A stretch of 64,000 nucleotides of DNA from Pseudodesulfovibrio tunisiensis (GTDB lineage: Bacteria > Desulfobacterota > Desulfovibrionia > Desulfovibrionales > Desulfovibrionaceae). The DNA lies in the NCBI RefSeq assembly GCF_022809775.1, contig NZ_CP094380.1, positions 3,013,501-3,077,500 on the forward strand. The letters run 5' to 3'. A program made the translations under genes and the position numbers. The notes below the pieces were generated by a model. It worked only from the letters and a program-made list of their open reading frames with translations. It ran no database searches and was not told the DNA's origin. Shown one piece after another: positions 16,419-25,198 of this stretch (positions within the stretch are counted from its first letter, which is position 1; the number at the start of each line of letters is the position of its first letter).

Positions 16419-17384
16419 ATGCTTTCCGACCTGAGCTGGCCCGTCCTGTGGAACGGACTGATATGGCCCCTGTGCAGGCTGACGTTCTTCATCAGTCTGG
16501 GACTTTTCATCGGCAATCTCATCGAATCCCTGCGTTGGACCCGGCATGTCGCCATTCTTGCCGGGCCCATCGCGCACAAGGCCCGGCTCAAGGATGTTTC
16601 CGCAGCCAGTTTTTCCATGGCCTTCTTTTCCGGGGTCACGGCCAACACCATGCTGTCCGAGGCGTACGAGCAGGGGAGGCTTTCGGACAGGGAACTGGTG
16701 CTTTCGAACCTGTTCAACAGTCTGCCCACGTATTTTCTGCATCTGCCCACGATCTTTTTCGTGGCCGCGCCGTTCATCGGTTCGGCCGCGTTCACGTATG
16801 TGGGGCTGACCGCGCTGGCCGCCTTGCTGCGCACGTCCTGCATCGTGTTTTCCGGTCGGTTCTTTCTGCCGCCCGTGCCCGAGGGATGCGTGACCTGCGA
16901 GCTGGATCGCGCGGACAGGCAGGACGCGGCAAGCGCGCTGCGAAAGACGTGGAAGCGGTTTCTGAAGCGGATTCCGAAAATCGTGAAGATCACCGCGCCC
17001 ATCTATACCTTGTTCTTTCTGCTCAAGCAGATGGGAGCGTTCGGCTGGATGCAGGATTTCATGGCCGGAAACGTGCATTTCCTTTCATGGCTGCCGCCCG
17101 AGGCGCTGGGTATCGTGGTCTTTCACATTGCTGCGGAATTCACGGCCGGGCTGGCCGCGGCCGCCCCTTTGCTTCAGGGCGGAGGTCTGACCGAAACCCA
17201 GCTCGTGCTGGCGCTCATGGTCGGCAACGTGCTGTCCACGCCCATGCGGGCGTTTCGCCATCAGTTTCCGTACTATGCGGGCATATTCAAGCCGCGCATG
17301 GCCGTGAAGCTCATCATGTTCAATCAGATTTTGCGGGCCGGAAGCATAGCCCTGGTGGGTACTGTCTACGCACTGCTGTCCTGA
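16419..17384 (+). CDS. Nucleoside-recognition (Gate) domain membrane protein
   Basis: 321 residues with about eight hydrophobic helices. ASFSMAFFSGVTANTMLSEAYEQ, and the later parallel GIVVFHIAAEFTAGLAAAAP, are the paired half-membrane motifs of Gate/nucleoside-recognition proteins (relatives of SpmA/SpmB and FeoB). The substrate of this class is unknown. It starts immediately after the panB stop (TAGATG), so translation is coupled; whether it serves pantothenate metabolism is speculation. Confidence 0.8.
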   Translation: MLSDLSWPVLWNGLIWPLCRLTFFISLGLFIGNLIESLRWTRHVAILAGPIAHKARLKDVSAASFSMAFFSGVTANTMLSEAYEQGRLSDRELVLSNLFNSLPTYFLHLPTIFFVAAPFIGSAAFTYVGLTALAALLRTSCIVFSGRFFLPPVPEGCVTCELDRADRQDAASALRKTWKRFLKRIPKIVKITAPIYTLFFLLKQMGAFGWMQDFMAGNVHFLSWLPPEALGIVVFHIAAEFTAGLAAAAPLLQGGGLTETQLVLALMVGNVLSTPMRAFRHQFPYYAGIFKPRMAVKLIMFNQILRAGSIALVGTVYALLS

Positions 17385-17768
17385 CAGGTTCAGGTGCCGG
17401 GCCGAGGCGAGATGGAAGTGTCTGGCTGCTTGACCTTTTCCGAATAGACTGGGATCTGCCTGCCGCGCCCCGGCACTGAACACTGTCACGCACGATTGCT
17501 GTTTCATTCCGTGCTGGTTCCTTCTAGCAGGTATCTCTCTGGCATGACTTCATAAAATTGCTGATGAGCTGAGATGTCGCATTTCTTCGCCTCTCTTGTT
17601 TATTTCTCTTATCAGTCTGAAAAAGTTCATCTAATTCTTATTAATTCACAGTTTGTTCACAGATATGCTGGCCTGAATGGTGTAGAAACGCCAAATTTTG
17701 CATGAAATCAGGCTTTTCTCTTTGGCATTTTCCGGAAGTATTTTTGTTTTTCCAGAATGCAACGAAGG

Positions 17769-17846
17769 TGTGCACGCGAAACGGGAAATGTGCAGCCTGT
17801 TGTGCAAAGAAAAGTGCATTTTTGTGCAATGCACATCACGTTGCAC
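17769..17846. promoter_or_regulatory. Cluster of TGTGCA/TGCACA sites (possible activator-binding sites)
   Basis: Six occurrences of a GTGCA-type core within 78 bases. They include a perfect palindrome GTGCAC (17770-17775), TGTGCAG, TGTGCAAAG, GTGCA, the inverted repeat TGTGC-AAT-GCACA (17823-17835) and TTGCAC. It lies 60-137 bases upstream of the sigma-54 promoter at 17906, the usual distance for an enhancer-binding protein. Confidence 0.5.
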
Positions 17847-17905
17847 GCATGTCCATTTTGGCGTCAATTCTTTCAAGATATTGAAATAAAAGAAGTTGTA
17901 ATGTT

Positions 17906-17921
17906 TGGCACGCGCTGTGCT
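17906..17921 (+). promoter_or_regulatory. Sigma-54 promoter with no conventional gene downstream
   Basis: TGGCACG-CGCT-GTGCT, with GG and GC ten bases apart. Only the first T of TTGC deviates from consensus. The next large gene in this direction is more than 1.2 kb away (19208), beyond a terminator. Confidence 0.75.
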
Positions 17922-17930
17922 TCAGGCTCT

Positions 17931-18246
17931 TCATGCACAGCGCATTCACCGTCACATTCATCATCCTTGCCGCAATCGCGTTGCGGCGCAGCCTTCTCCC
18001 TGAACCGGGCGCCCAGCGGGGGCCCCGGTTCCTGGGAAGGGGGCATCACAGGGAAGCCGCCCTTGTTCCGGTTCCCGCGCAAATGACGAAAAGCCCCCAT
18101 CCCGTCATGCGCAGCCGGAAAGATTGAGGGCACGACATAGACAGACAGGCAGAAGCGAACACCCAACCTCTCCAACAAAGCAGACATCACACCTCCTCAA
18201 CCCCATGCACCCCAAAGAAAAAGGGCCGCGAAAGCGGCCCTTTTTC
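17931..18246 (+). ncRNA. Candidate small transcript or small-protein mRNA from the sigma-54 promoter
   Basis: The boundaries are inferred: start about 10 bases after the sigma-54 -12 element, end at the terminator at 18218-18245. The 5' part encodes a possible 64-residue peptide (17933-18127) with a hydrophobic start (MHSAFTVTFIILAAIALRRS), but its ATG would sit almost at the 5' end without a ribosome-binding site. A GC-rich hairpin (GAACCGGG...CCCCGGTTC) occurs near 18002-18031. An RNA function is as likely as a protein; this is a low-confidence proposal. Confidence 0.25.
18218..18245. terminator. Bidirectional rho-independent terminator
   Basis: AAAAAGGGCCGC-GAAA-GCGGCCCTTTTT. It can end a plus-strand transcript from 17906 and the minus-strand small gene at 18284. 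Confidence 0.92.
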
Positions 18247-18283
18247 CATGGCGCGGCAGGCGCGCCGAATGGGACGGCAAAGA

Positions 18284-18445
18284 CTATTCGCCTTTTGCCT
18301 TGTCCTTCTTCATTACGCGGACTTCAGCCACGCCGTCGGAAAGGGAACGGATGTGCCGCTGGCGGCGCAGTTCCGCTTCCAACTTGTCTTCAGTGGTGAA
18401 TACCGAAACTTCCTTGCCTTTGTCCTTGATCACGATTTCGTACAT
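18284..18445 (-). CDS. Small protein of 53 residues, unknown function
   Basis: ATG 18445 is preceded by AGGGGGA, and the frame encodes a charged protein: MYEIVIKDKGKEVSVFTTED near the start, then ELRRQRHIRSLSDGVAEVRV and a lysine-rich end. Strand-helix-strand pattern, no cysteines and no signal peptide. Codon use (strong third-position G/C) and the ribosome-binding site support it as a real gene. It is bounded by a terminator downstream and lies 20 bases after the bactofilin gene, so it may be the last gene of that transcript. Confidence 0.75.
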   Translation of the reverse strand: MYEIVIKDKGKEVSVFTTEDKLEAELRRQRHIRSLSDGVAEVRVMKKDKAKGE

Positions 18446-18465
18446 GTGATTCCCCCTGTGCAATG

Positions 18466-18942
18466 TTATGCGGAATCGTCCGAACCGGTCTTGGCCACGG
18501 TTGCGGACGTTTCATGATCAGGGCCGGTGGCGGGCCGGATCGTGGCGGAACCGAAGTTCGCGCTCACGACCTTGGGCCGGGCCGAGGCCCCGTCCTGGGT
18601 CATGGTTATGTCGCCCTGCAGCACGGCACCGTTGTCCATGCTCAGGGCCGGAGTGGACAGGGAGCCGATCAGGGTCGCGGTCTTTTCCAGCACCGTCATC
18701 TCGCGGACGGTTACTGTGCCTTCGATCCTGCCGCAGGACGTGAGTCGTCCCACGGTCACCTTGCCCATGATGTTGGCCTTGCGACCGAGTACCAGATCGC
18801 CGTCCGTGGAGATTTCCCCCTCGAAACGGCCGTCTATGCGGACTGTGCCCACGAAATCAAGCTTGCCCTTGTATTCGGTGCCCACACCGAGAAAGGCATT
18901 GAGTTCGCCGCCATCCTTCTTTTTTTTGCTGAAAATTCCCAT
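18466..18942 (-). CDS. Bactofilin
   Basis: 158 residues from ATG 18942 (GGAG upstream; longer frames start without a ribosome-binding site). A lysine-rich N-terminus (MGIFSKKKKDGGE) is followed by a right-handed beta-helix of about 100 residues: GTEYKGKLDFVGTVRIDGRFEGEI, then DLVLGRKANIMGKVTVGRL and later similar turns. The C-terminal 35 residues are disordered. Bactofilins polymerise into membrane-associated filaments used for cell shape, stalk or motility positioning. It is divergent from the FliG-like/MotAB operon, which may be meaningful but is not proof of a link. Confidence 0.92.
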   Translation of the reverse strand: MGIFSKKKKDGGELNAFLGVGTEYKGKLDFVGTVRIDGRFEGEISTDGDLVLGRKANIMGKVTVGRLTSCGRIEGTVTVREMTVLEKTATLIGSLSTPALSMDNGAVLQGDITMTQDGASARPKVVSANFGSATIRPATGPDHETSATVAKTGSDDSA

Positions 18943-19207
18943 TTCACTCCATCCTGTGCATTTGAAAGGCAGCCAGACAGCCTTTCCGCATGTCCGCAAC
19001 CGGACGCAGGAAACACTCCCTATACTCTCAGCCGAGGCGGATTGCCACCTTTTTCTGGCGTCCTCCCGCACCGGGGCAAGTCCGGGCCGGGATTGGAACT
19101 TCTAATGCATGAAATCATTCACCCGGTTGTCCTTTTTTGCAAATGGAGCTACGGTCATGACACCATTCATTCGACTATCCTCCGCACGGGAACCAGAGGT
19201 GACGCAC

Positions 19208-20377
19208 ATGGCCGAAACCGGGGCGCAGAACATAAAGACCTTTCACAAGGGCCAGAAAATCTATACCGAGGGCCAGAAAGGGTCCGTGGCGTTCATGATC
19301 AAAAAGGGGTCCGTGGTCCTCTTTCGGACGGTGAACGGCAAGCGCGTGCTTCTGGACAGGCTGACCAAGGGCGAAATCTTCGGAGAAATGAGCGCGCTCA
19401 CCTGCAGCCCTCGCACCACCAGTGCCGAGGCTGCGGAGTATTCCGAAATACTGATCCTCACGGAGCAGGTCATCAACACCATGCTCGGGCGCTGCCCCAA
19501 GACGGTCCAGCATCTGACCCGGCTGCTGATCAAGCGGTTGCGCAGAGCCACTCAGGCCACAGCGGACAAGACCCACAAGAGTTCCTTTCTGAGCATCTGC
19601 CGTCTTCTCGAAATGGCATGGACCTGCCATTCCGGCATGCCGCCCGTCAGAGCCAAGAAGGTTCCGCATTACAATCTGGGCCTGAGCGTGGATGATTTCT
19701 CCCGGCAGGTGAAGGATGTGCTGCTGGTCAATCAGAACGAGATCGATGCCACCCTGGATCAGCTCATCGGCCTCAAGCTGGTGGAAGTGACGTCGCGAGG
19801 TTCGTCCAAGGCGTTCAGCGAACGCTATGTGCGCATCAAGGAAATGGAGACCTTTTTCCAGATCGCGTCGAATCTGCACCGCGAACTGACCAAATCCAAC
19901 CTGCTCCAGCCCGAGCTGGAATACATCGACATCCATTCGCTTGCCGACGAGGTGGAGGCCGATCCCAAGGTGCTCTACAAGAAGATGGCGAACATGGAGA
20001 TTCCGGAGTCCCTGTTCTGCTTCCCGCGTGGTCCGGTGCTGTCATGGGCCGAGGAACAGGACGAGAATTTCTTCAGGAAGGTCAAGCGGCGCAGGAAGAA
20101 AATTCAGGATCTGGAGGACGTGAACGACATCGTGTTCGTGGACGGCTCCACGCTCAAGGACGTGTTTGCCCGGCTCGGATACTACAAGCTCGGGGTCCTG
20201 CTTTCCATTGCCGGGGATGAGGCCCGGCAGCGGATTCTGGGCAATCTGGCCCGGAAGATTGCCACCATTGTCAGGGACGAGGCCGAGGCGCGCGGTCCGG
20301 CAGACCCTGCCGAGGCCGAGGACGTGCAGGACGAGCTCATTGAAATGATCAAGGCCGCCAAGGGGGTCGCGCCGTGA
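19208..20377 (+). CDS. Cyclic-nucleotide-binding protein with C-terminal FliG-C-like domain
   Basis: 389 residues from ATG 19208 (AGAGGTGAC upstream). A Crp/PKA-type cNMP domain spans about 10-125 (HKGQKIYTEGQKGSVAFMIK, GEIFGEMSALTCSPRTTSA). A helical, winged-helix-like middle follows. The last 85 residues (from about 305, NDIVFVDGSTLKDVF) align without gaps to the torque-generating C-terminal domain of FliG as I remember it: NLARKIATIVRDEAEARGP against NMSQRAADILRDDLASRGP of E. coli. Most of the charged stator-contact positions keep their charge. The stop overlaps the motA start (GTGA). A role in coupling a nucleotide signal to the motor is inferred. Confidence 0.8.
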   Translation: MAETGAQNIKTFHKGQKIYTEGQKGSVAFMIKKGSVVLFRTVNGKRVLLDRLTKGEIFGEMSALTCSPRTTSAEAAEYSEILILTEQVINTMLGRCPKTVQHLTRLLIKRLRRATQATADKTHKSSFLSICRLLEMAWTCHSGMPPVRAKKVPHYNLGLSVDDFSRQVKDVLLVNQNEIDATLDQLIGLKLVEVTSRGSSKAFSERYVRIKEMETFFQIASNLHRELTKSNLLQPELEYIDIHSLADEVEADPKVLYKKMANMEIPESLFCFPRGPVLSWAEEQDENFFRKVKRRRKKIQDLEDVNDIVFVDGSTLKDVFARLGYYKLGVLLSIAGDEARQRILGNLARKIATIVRDEAEARGPADPAEAEDVQDELIEMIKAAKGVAP

Positions 20378-21147
20378 ACATAGCCACGATTTTCGGCATC
20401 ATCACCGGCATTTCCATTCTGTGTGCCGCCACGTATGCGGCCACGGATTCCGTGGGCGTGTTCATCAATCTGCCCGGGCTGGCCATCGTGCTTGGCGGGA
20501 CCATTGCCGCCACCTTCATCTGCTATCCCCTGCGCGAGGTCATGCGCGTGTTCGGTCTGTTCATGACCGCGTTCACGGCCGAGGAACTGCCCATCGGCAA
20601 CTACATCAAGGTGCTGGTCGCGGTTTCCCGCGACGTGGCCGCGCATGGCGAGGAGCATCTGGAGCGCAAGCTCAAGTCCATTGACAACGAATTTCTGCGC
20701 GACGGGCTGCAAATGCTGGTGGACGGCTACTCCAAGAAGGAACTGGAGGAGATTCTGAACAATCGCATCCAGCAGTATCACGATCAGGAGATCAATGCCG
20801 CGGGCATCTATCGGACAATGGCCGGACTGTCGCCCGCCTTCGGCATCATCGGCACCCTGATCGGGCTGATCGCCATGATGCAGGCCATGGGCGACGACGT
20901 GGCCCGGCTCGGTCCGGCCATGGCCACGGCCCTGACCACCACCCTGTACGGTGCGCTGTTTGCCAACATGTTCTATACGCCCATCGCCACCAAGGTGGAG
21001 CGCAGGGTGGAGGAGCGGACCATCCTCATGTGCGTGATCCGCGACGGCATCCTGTTCATCAAGGACAAGACCCCGGCCGCCATTGTCACGGACAAGCTCA
21101 AGGGCTATCTGCCGCCGCGCAGCTGGTCCTCGGTGCCTTCGAAGTAG
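20374..21147 (+). CDS. motA: Flagellar motor stator protein MotA
   Basis: 257 residues from a GTG start overlapping the preceding stop. Four membrane helices: an N-terminal pair (about 3-22, 30-52), and a later pair with the conserved AGLSPAFGIIGTLIGLI and ALTTTLYGALFANMFY. The cytoplasmic loop between helices 2 and 3 (about 75-145) contains the charged residues that contact FliG. MotA and MotB form the ion-driven stator. Arrangement: FliG-like gene, motA, motB. Confidence 0.95.
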   Translation: MNIATIFGIITGISILCAATYAATDSVGVFINLPGLAIVLGGTIAATFICYPLREVMRVFGLFMTAFTAEELPIGNYIKVLVAVSRDVAAHGEEHLERKLKSIDNEFLRDGLQMLVDGYSKKELEEILNNRIQQYHDQEINAAGIYRTMAGLSPAFGIIGTLIGLIAMMQAMGDDVARLGPAMATALTTTLYGALFANMFYTPIATKVERRVEERTILMCVIRDGILFIKDKTPAAIVTDKLKGYLPPRSWSSVPSK

Positions 21148-21159
21148 GGGAGTCGAACC

Positions 21160-21885
21160 ATGCGCGTGACCGGCAGCTTCATCCCCAGAACCGAACGCCC
21201 GAAGCAGCCCGACGGCTGGCGGCTCACGCTGGCCGACATGATGACCCTGCTGCTCTGTTTCTTCGTGCTCATGTTTTCCGTGGCCGAGGTGGACCCGGCC
21301 CGGTATTCCACCATGTCCGAGGTACTGTCCTCGGCCATGAGCGGCAAGGAGAAGACTCCTCGGGCCGTTCCTGCCGAACAGGACGGGACCATGCCGGAAA
21401 GGCAGGGGAAGAATCTGTTCGAACTGCAACTTGAACTGGCCCGGCTCATCGGCGGCGAGGCTCCGGCCATTTCCCTGAAGCTGCGGCCCGATGCCGTGGC
21501 CGTGAATCTGCGCGGCGGGGTGTTCTTCGATCTGGGCAGCGCGACCCTGACCCCGCGTGCCATGGACATCCTGAGTCGTCTTGCCGGGCCACTCACCGAG
21601 GCCCATTACCGTCTGACCATCGAAGGCCACTCCGACAACCTGCCCATCCACTCCACGCAATACCCCTCCAACTGGGAACTCTCTTCGGCCCGTGCTTCTT
21701 CCGTGGCCAGGTATCTCATCGAGCATGGATTTCCCGGGGACGACATTCAGGTCATGGGGCTGGCCGATACCCGTCCCCTTGCTCCGAACGAGGACAAGGC
21801 GGGCAAGGCCATTCCCGACAACCAGTCGAAAAACCGCCGGGTCGTGATTCTGGTCAAACCGGCTTTTGTCCGGATTTCCCACTGA
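21160..21885 (+). CDS. motB: Flagellar motor stator protein MotB
   Basis: 241 residues. The single helix contains the ion-binding aspartate in TLADMMTLLLCFFVLMFSV (about residue 26). A linker follows, with a plug-like region, and then the OmpA-like peptidoglycan-binding domain (about 115-235: VFFDLGSATLTPRAMDILSR, IEGHSDNLP, SNWELSSARASSVARYL, NRRVVI). It anchors the stator to the wall. It lies 12 bases after motA, with GGGGAG upstream. Confidence 0.95.
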   Translation: MRVTGSFIPRTERPKQPDGWRLTLADMMTLLLCFFVLMFSVAEVDPARYSTMSEVLSSAMSGKEKTPRAVPAEQDGTMPERQGKNLFELQLELARLIGGEAPAISLKLRPDAVAVNLRGGVFFDLGSATLTPRAMDILSRLAGPLTEAHYRLTIEGHSDNLPIHSTQYPSNWELSSARASSVARYLIEHGFPGDDIQVMGLADTRPLAPNEDKAGKAIPDNQSKNRRVVILVKPAFVRISH

Positions 21886-22074
21886 TTTCCGGCGGAAAGG
21901 CCTGTTTGGGGCTGAAAAAGCTGAATTATCGACCCGAAACATTGCCCAATGGCGCGAAAACGTCTAAAAAAGCCGTCGCCGCGTCAACGGGTGTGGAGGC
22001 GCCCCGAAATCGTGGCAAAGCGGACAACCGCGTTTCAACACACAATCCCGGTATCCCACGCGAGTGGAGGAGGT

Positions 22075-23337
22075 ATGAGGATGATTCGGAAGCTCAGGCT
22101 GCTTCTTGCGGCCATTGCCGCTGTGACCATGTTTGCTGCCAGCGCGTTTGCTGGCGAAGTCGAGGTGCTGCACTGGTGGACCTCGGGCAGCGAATCCGCT
22201 GCCATTCAGGAACTCCAGAAGATGCTTCAGAAGGAAGGGCATTCCTGGAAGGACTTCGCTGTTGCGGGCGGAGCCGGTTCCAATGCCATGACCGCCCTGA
22301 AGTCCCGCGCCGTGTCCGGCAATCCGCCGACCGCAGCACAGGTCAAGGGCCCCCAGATTCAGGACTGGGCCGAACTCGGCGTACTCGCCAATCTGGACGA
22401 CGTTGCCAGGGCCGAGAAGTGGGATTCCATGGTGCCCGGCGTTGTGGCCGACATCATGAAATACGAAGGCCACTGGGTCGCGGTGCCGGTGAACGTGCAC
22501 CGCATCAACTGGATGTGGATCAATCCGGCCGTGTTCAAGAAGGCCGGAGCCAGGATTCCCACCACTGCCGATGAATTCTTCGATGCCTGCGAAAAGATCA
22601 GGCAGGCGGGCATGACCCCCATTGCCTGGGGTGGACAGGCGTGGCAGGAAGCCACGGCCTTCGAATCCCTGGTCGCCAGCGTGGGCGGCAACGATTTCTA
22701 CAGGAAGGCCATGATCGAGGCCGATGAAAAGGCGCTGGCCAGCGACACCATGGTCAAGGTCTTCGAGATGTTCGGCCGCATGAAGCAGTACACGGACAAG
22801 AATGCCCCGGGCCGCGACTGGAACCTTGCCACCGCCATGGTGATCAAGGGCGAGGCCGGCGTGCAGTTCATGGGCGACTGGGCCAAGGGCGAGTTTACCG
22901 CCGCCAACATGGAGCCGGGCAAGGACTACCTTGCAGTTCCGGTCTTCGGCACTGATGACGCGTTCCTGTTCAATGTGGACTCCTTCATCATGTTCCGCGT
23001 GAGCGATCCGGATGCGCAGGCCGCGCAGAAGGCCATGGCCCGCCTGATCCTGTCCCCGGACTTCCAGATCGTGTTCAACGTGAACAAGGGCTCCATCCCG
23101 GTGCGTTCCGGCATTCCCGAGGACGCGTTCGACGCGGTTGCCAGGGACGCGATCAAGGCGTTCGAAGCCACTGCCAGGAGCGGCGGCCTCATGCCGTCCA
23201 TGGCTCATGAAATGGCTGTTTCCCCGGCTGTTCGCGGTGCCATGCTCGACGTGATCACCAACTTCTTCAATTCCGACACGTCCGCTGCGGACGGCGCAAG
23301 GCAGCTTGCCGCGGCCGTTGCCGAAGCCAAGATGTAA
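22075..23337 (+). CDS. Sugar ABC transporter substrate-binding protein
   Basis: 420 residues from ATG 22075, directly after GGAGGAGGT. Signal peptide to about residue 23 (AASAFAG), then EVEVLHWWTSGSESAAIQEL, typical of family 1 (MalE/UgpB-like) solute-binding proteins. Conserved mid-protein features are VPVNVHRINWMWINPAVFKK, WGGQAWQEA and GVQFMGDWAKGEF. It captures a sugar in the periplasm for the permeases encoded next. The hairpin after its stop probably keeps its mRNA more abundant than the permease mRNA. Confidence 0.92.
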   Translation: MRMIRKLRLLLAAIAAVTMFAASAFAGEVEVLHWWTSGSESAAIQELQKMLQKEGHSWKDFAVAGGAGSNAMTALKSRAVSGNPPTAAQVKGPQIQDWAELGVLANLDDVARAEKWDSMVPGVVADIMKYEGHWVAVPVNVHRINWMWINPAVFKKAGARIPTTADEFFDACEKIRQAGMTPIAWGGQAWQEATAFESLVASVGGNDFYRKAMIEADEKALASDTMVKVFEMFGRMKQYTDKNAPGRDWNLATAMVIKGEAGVQFMGDWAKGEFTAANMEPGKDYLAVPVFGTDDAFLFNVDSFIMFRVSDPDAQAAQKAMARLILSPDFQIVFNVNKGSIPVRSGIPEDAFDAVARDAIKAFEATARSGGLMPSMAHEMAVSPAVRGAMLDVITNFFNSDTSAADGARQLAAAVAEAKM

Positions 23338-23346
23338 TGACCTTCA

Positions 23347-23380
23347 GGAGGGCGGGAACAATCCCGCCCTCCCTGTTTTT
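23347..23380 (+). terminator. Intra-operon hairpin after the substrate-binding protein gene
   Basis: GGAGGGCGGGA-ACAA-TCCCGCCCTCC followed by CTGTTTTT. Placed between the binding-protein gene and the first permease gene, a usual place for a partial terminator or RNA stabiliser. Confidence 0.85.
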
Positions 23381-23416
23381 CCGCAAGATCGGCCCCCCTG
23401 CGGGCCTGGGAACCCA

Positions 23417-24319
23417 ATGAATCAAAGCGCACGACCGAACAACTTTTTCTCCCTGCTGGAGGGCGCGCTCCCCAGAATCGTGGTCGCCCCGAGTTTCGTG
23501 GCCATGGTCATCTTCATCTACGGCTTCATTCTCTGGACCCTGTACATCTCCATGACCAAGTCGACGTTTCTGCCGTCGTACGACTTCGTGGGGCTGGCCC
23601 AGTACGTGAAACTGTGGAGCATCGAGCGCTGGTACGTGGCCTGCCGGAACCTGCTGGTCTTCGGTTTTCTCTTCATCGCCATCTGCACGGGCGTCGGCCT
23701 GATGCTGGCCATATTTCTGGACCAGAAGATTCGGGCCGAGGAATACATCCGGACCATCTACCTCTACCCCCTGGCCTTGTCCTTCGTGGTCACGGGCACG
23801 GCGTGGAAGTGGATTCTGAATCCCGGTCTGGGCATCGAACGGCTGGTGCGCGAGGCCGGATGGACCTCGTTCACCTTCGACTGGCTGGTGAATTCCGAGA
23901 TGTCCATCTACGCCGTGGTCATTGCCGCGGTCTGGCAGTCGTCCGGGTTTGTCATGGCCCTGTTCCTTGCCGGATTGCGCGGCATCGACGATTCCATCAT
24001 CAAGGCCGCGCAGGTGGACGGCGCAAGCCTGCCGCGCATCTATGGCAGGATCATCATTCCCACGCTCAGGCCCGTGTTTTTCAGTTCCTTCATCATTCTG
24101 ACGCATATCGCCATCAAGAGCTTCGACCTTGTCGTGGTGCTTACTCGGGGCGGTCCGGGCTATTCCTCGGACCTGCCCGCCACGTTCATGTATGCCTATG
24201 CCTTCAGCCGGGGCAGGCTGGCTCTTGGCGCGTCCAGTTCCATGATGATGTTCTTCATGGTCATGGCCATCATCGTGCCCTACCTCTATTCCGAACTCAG
24301 GAGGAAGCGCCATGCCTAG
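23417..24319 (+). CDS. Sugar ABC transporter permease (UgpA/MalF type)
   Basis: 300 residues from ATG 23417. Six predicted membrane helices (first about 21-43) and the cytoplasmic EAA loop AAQVDGASLPRIYGRIIIPT that docks on the ATPase. It pairs with the following permease, whose start overlaps this gene's end by eight bases. The ribosome-binding site is weak, so translation may depend on the upstream hairpin region. Confidence 0.92.
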   Translation: MNQSARPNNFFSLLEGALPRIVVAPSFVAMVIFIYGFILWTLYISMTKSTFLPSYDFVGLAQYVKLWSIERWYVACRNLLVFGFLFIAICTGVGLMLAIFLDQKIRAEEYIRTIYLYPLALSFVVTGTAWKWILNPGLGIERLVREAGWTSFTFDWLVNSEMSIYAVVIAAVWQSSGFVMALFLAGLRGIDDSIIKAAQVDGASLPRIYGRIIIPTLRPVFFSSFIILTHIAIKSFDLVVVLTRGGPGYSSDLPATFMYAYAFSRGRLALGASSSMMMFFMVMAIIVPYLYSELRRKRHA

Positions 24320-25187
24320 CGTCGCCGCAAGAACTCCGGGCGAAACCGCTGCCCGTGTCGCAATCTACGCGGTGCTCGGCCTGTTCGTGCTCTATTATCT
24401 GGCCCCGTTTTTCGTGATGCTGCTCACCTCGATCAAGCCGCTGGACGAGATTCGTACCGGAACCCTGATCTCCCTGCCGCACGACGTCACCTTCGAGCCG
24501 TGGCGCAAGGCATGGGGCTATGCCACCATCGGCGTGACCAACGAGGGCATCAAGGGCTTTTTCTGGAACTCCATCCGCATGGTGATTCCGGCCGTGCTTC
24601 TGTCCACCTTTCTGGGCGCGGCCAACGGCTATGTGCTGGCCAAGTGGAAGTTCAAGGGCAGCGACGCGTTTTTCGCCATGCTGCTGCTGGGCTGCTTCAT
24701 TCCCTTTCAGGTGGTGCTTCTGCCCATGGCCCGGACTCTGGGACTTCTGGGACTGTCCGAATCCATGTGGGGACTGGTGCTGGTGCACACCGTGTACGGG
24801 CTGGCCTTCACCACCCTGTTCTTCCGCAATTTCTACGTTGGCGTGCCCACGGAGCTGGTCAATGCGGCCAGGATCGACGGGGCCGGTTTCCTTCGCATCT
24901 TCTGGAAGATCATGCTCCCGGTTTCCAAGCCCATTTTCATGGTTTCCATCATCTGGCAGACCACGCAGATATGGAACGACTTCCTGTTCGGCGTCTGCTT
25001 CTCCACGGGCGCAACACAACCCGTGACCGTGGCCCTGAACAATCTGGTGAACACATCCAGCTCCATCAAGGAATACAACGTGGACATGGCCGGGGCCATC
25101 ATCGCGGCCCTGCCCACCCTGTTCGTGTATTTCGTGGCCGGAAAATACTTTGTGCGCGGCCTGACGGCCGGTGCCGTGAAAGGATAA
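24312..25187 (+). CDS. Sugar ABC transporter permease (UgpE/MalG type)
   Basis: 291 residues. Six helices, with a large N-terminal periplasmic loop (about 37-90) characteristic of MalG-like permeases. The EAA loop is [20 protein letters not shown]. Near the C-terminus, [13 protein letters not shown] is conserved in the family. AGGAGG (within AGGAGGAAGCGCC) precedes the ATG. It overlaps the upstream permease and is followed after 11 bases by the ATPase gene. Confidence 0.93.
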   Translation: MPSVAARTPGETAARVAIYAVLGLFVLYYLAPFFVMLLTSIKPLDEIRTGTLISLPHDVTFEPWRKAWGYATIGVTNEGIKGFFWNSIRMVIPAVLLSTFLGAANGYVLAKWKFKGSDAFFAMLLLGCFIPFQVVLLPMARTLGLLGLSESMWGLVLVHTVYGLAFTTLFFRNFYVGVPTELVNAARIDGAGFLRIFWKIMLPVSKPIFMVSIIWQTTQIWNDFLFGVCFSTGATQPVTVALNNLVNTSSSIKEYNVDMAGAIIAALPTLFVYFVAGKYFVRGLTAGAVKG

Positions 25188-25198
25188 GAGGATACGGT

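Larger units (their letters stand above)
17385..18283. other. 900-base gene-poor region
   Basis: No gene of conserved type found. It is more AT-rich than the flanks between about 17510 and 17900, and then GC-rich. It holds the TGTGCA cluster, a sigma-54 promoter, a possible small transcript and a terminator, listed separately. Short frames across 17641-17889 on both strands have no ribosome-binding sites and contradictory compositions. Confidence 0.6.
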
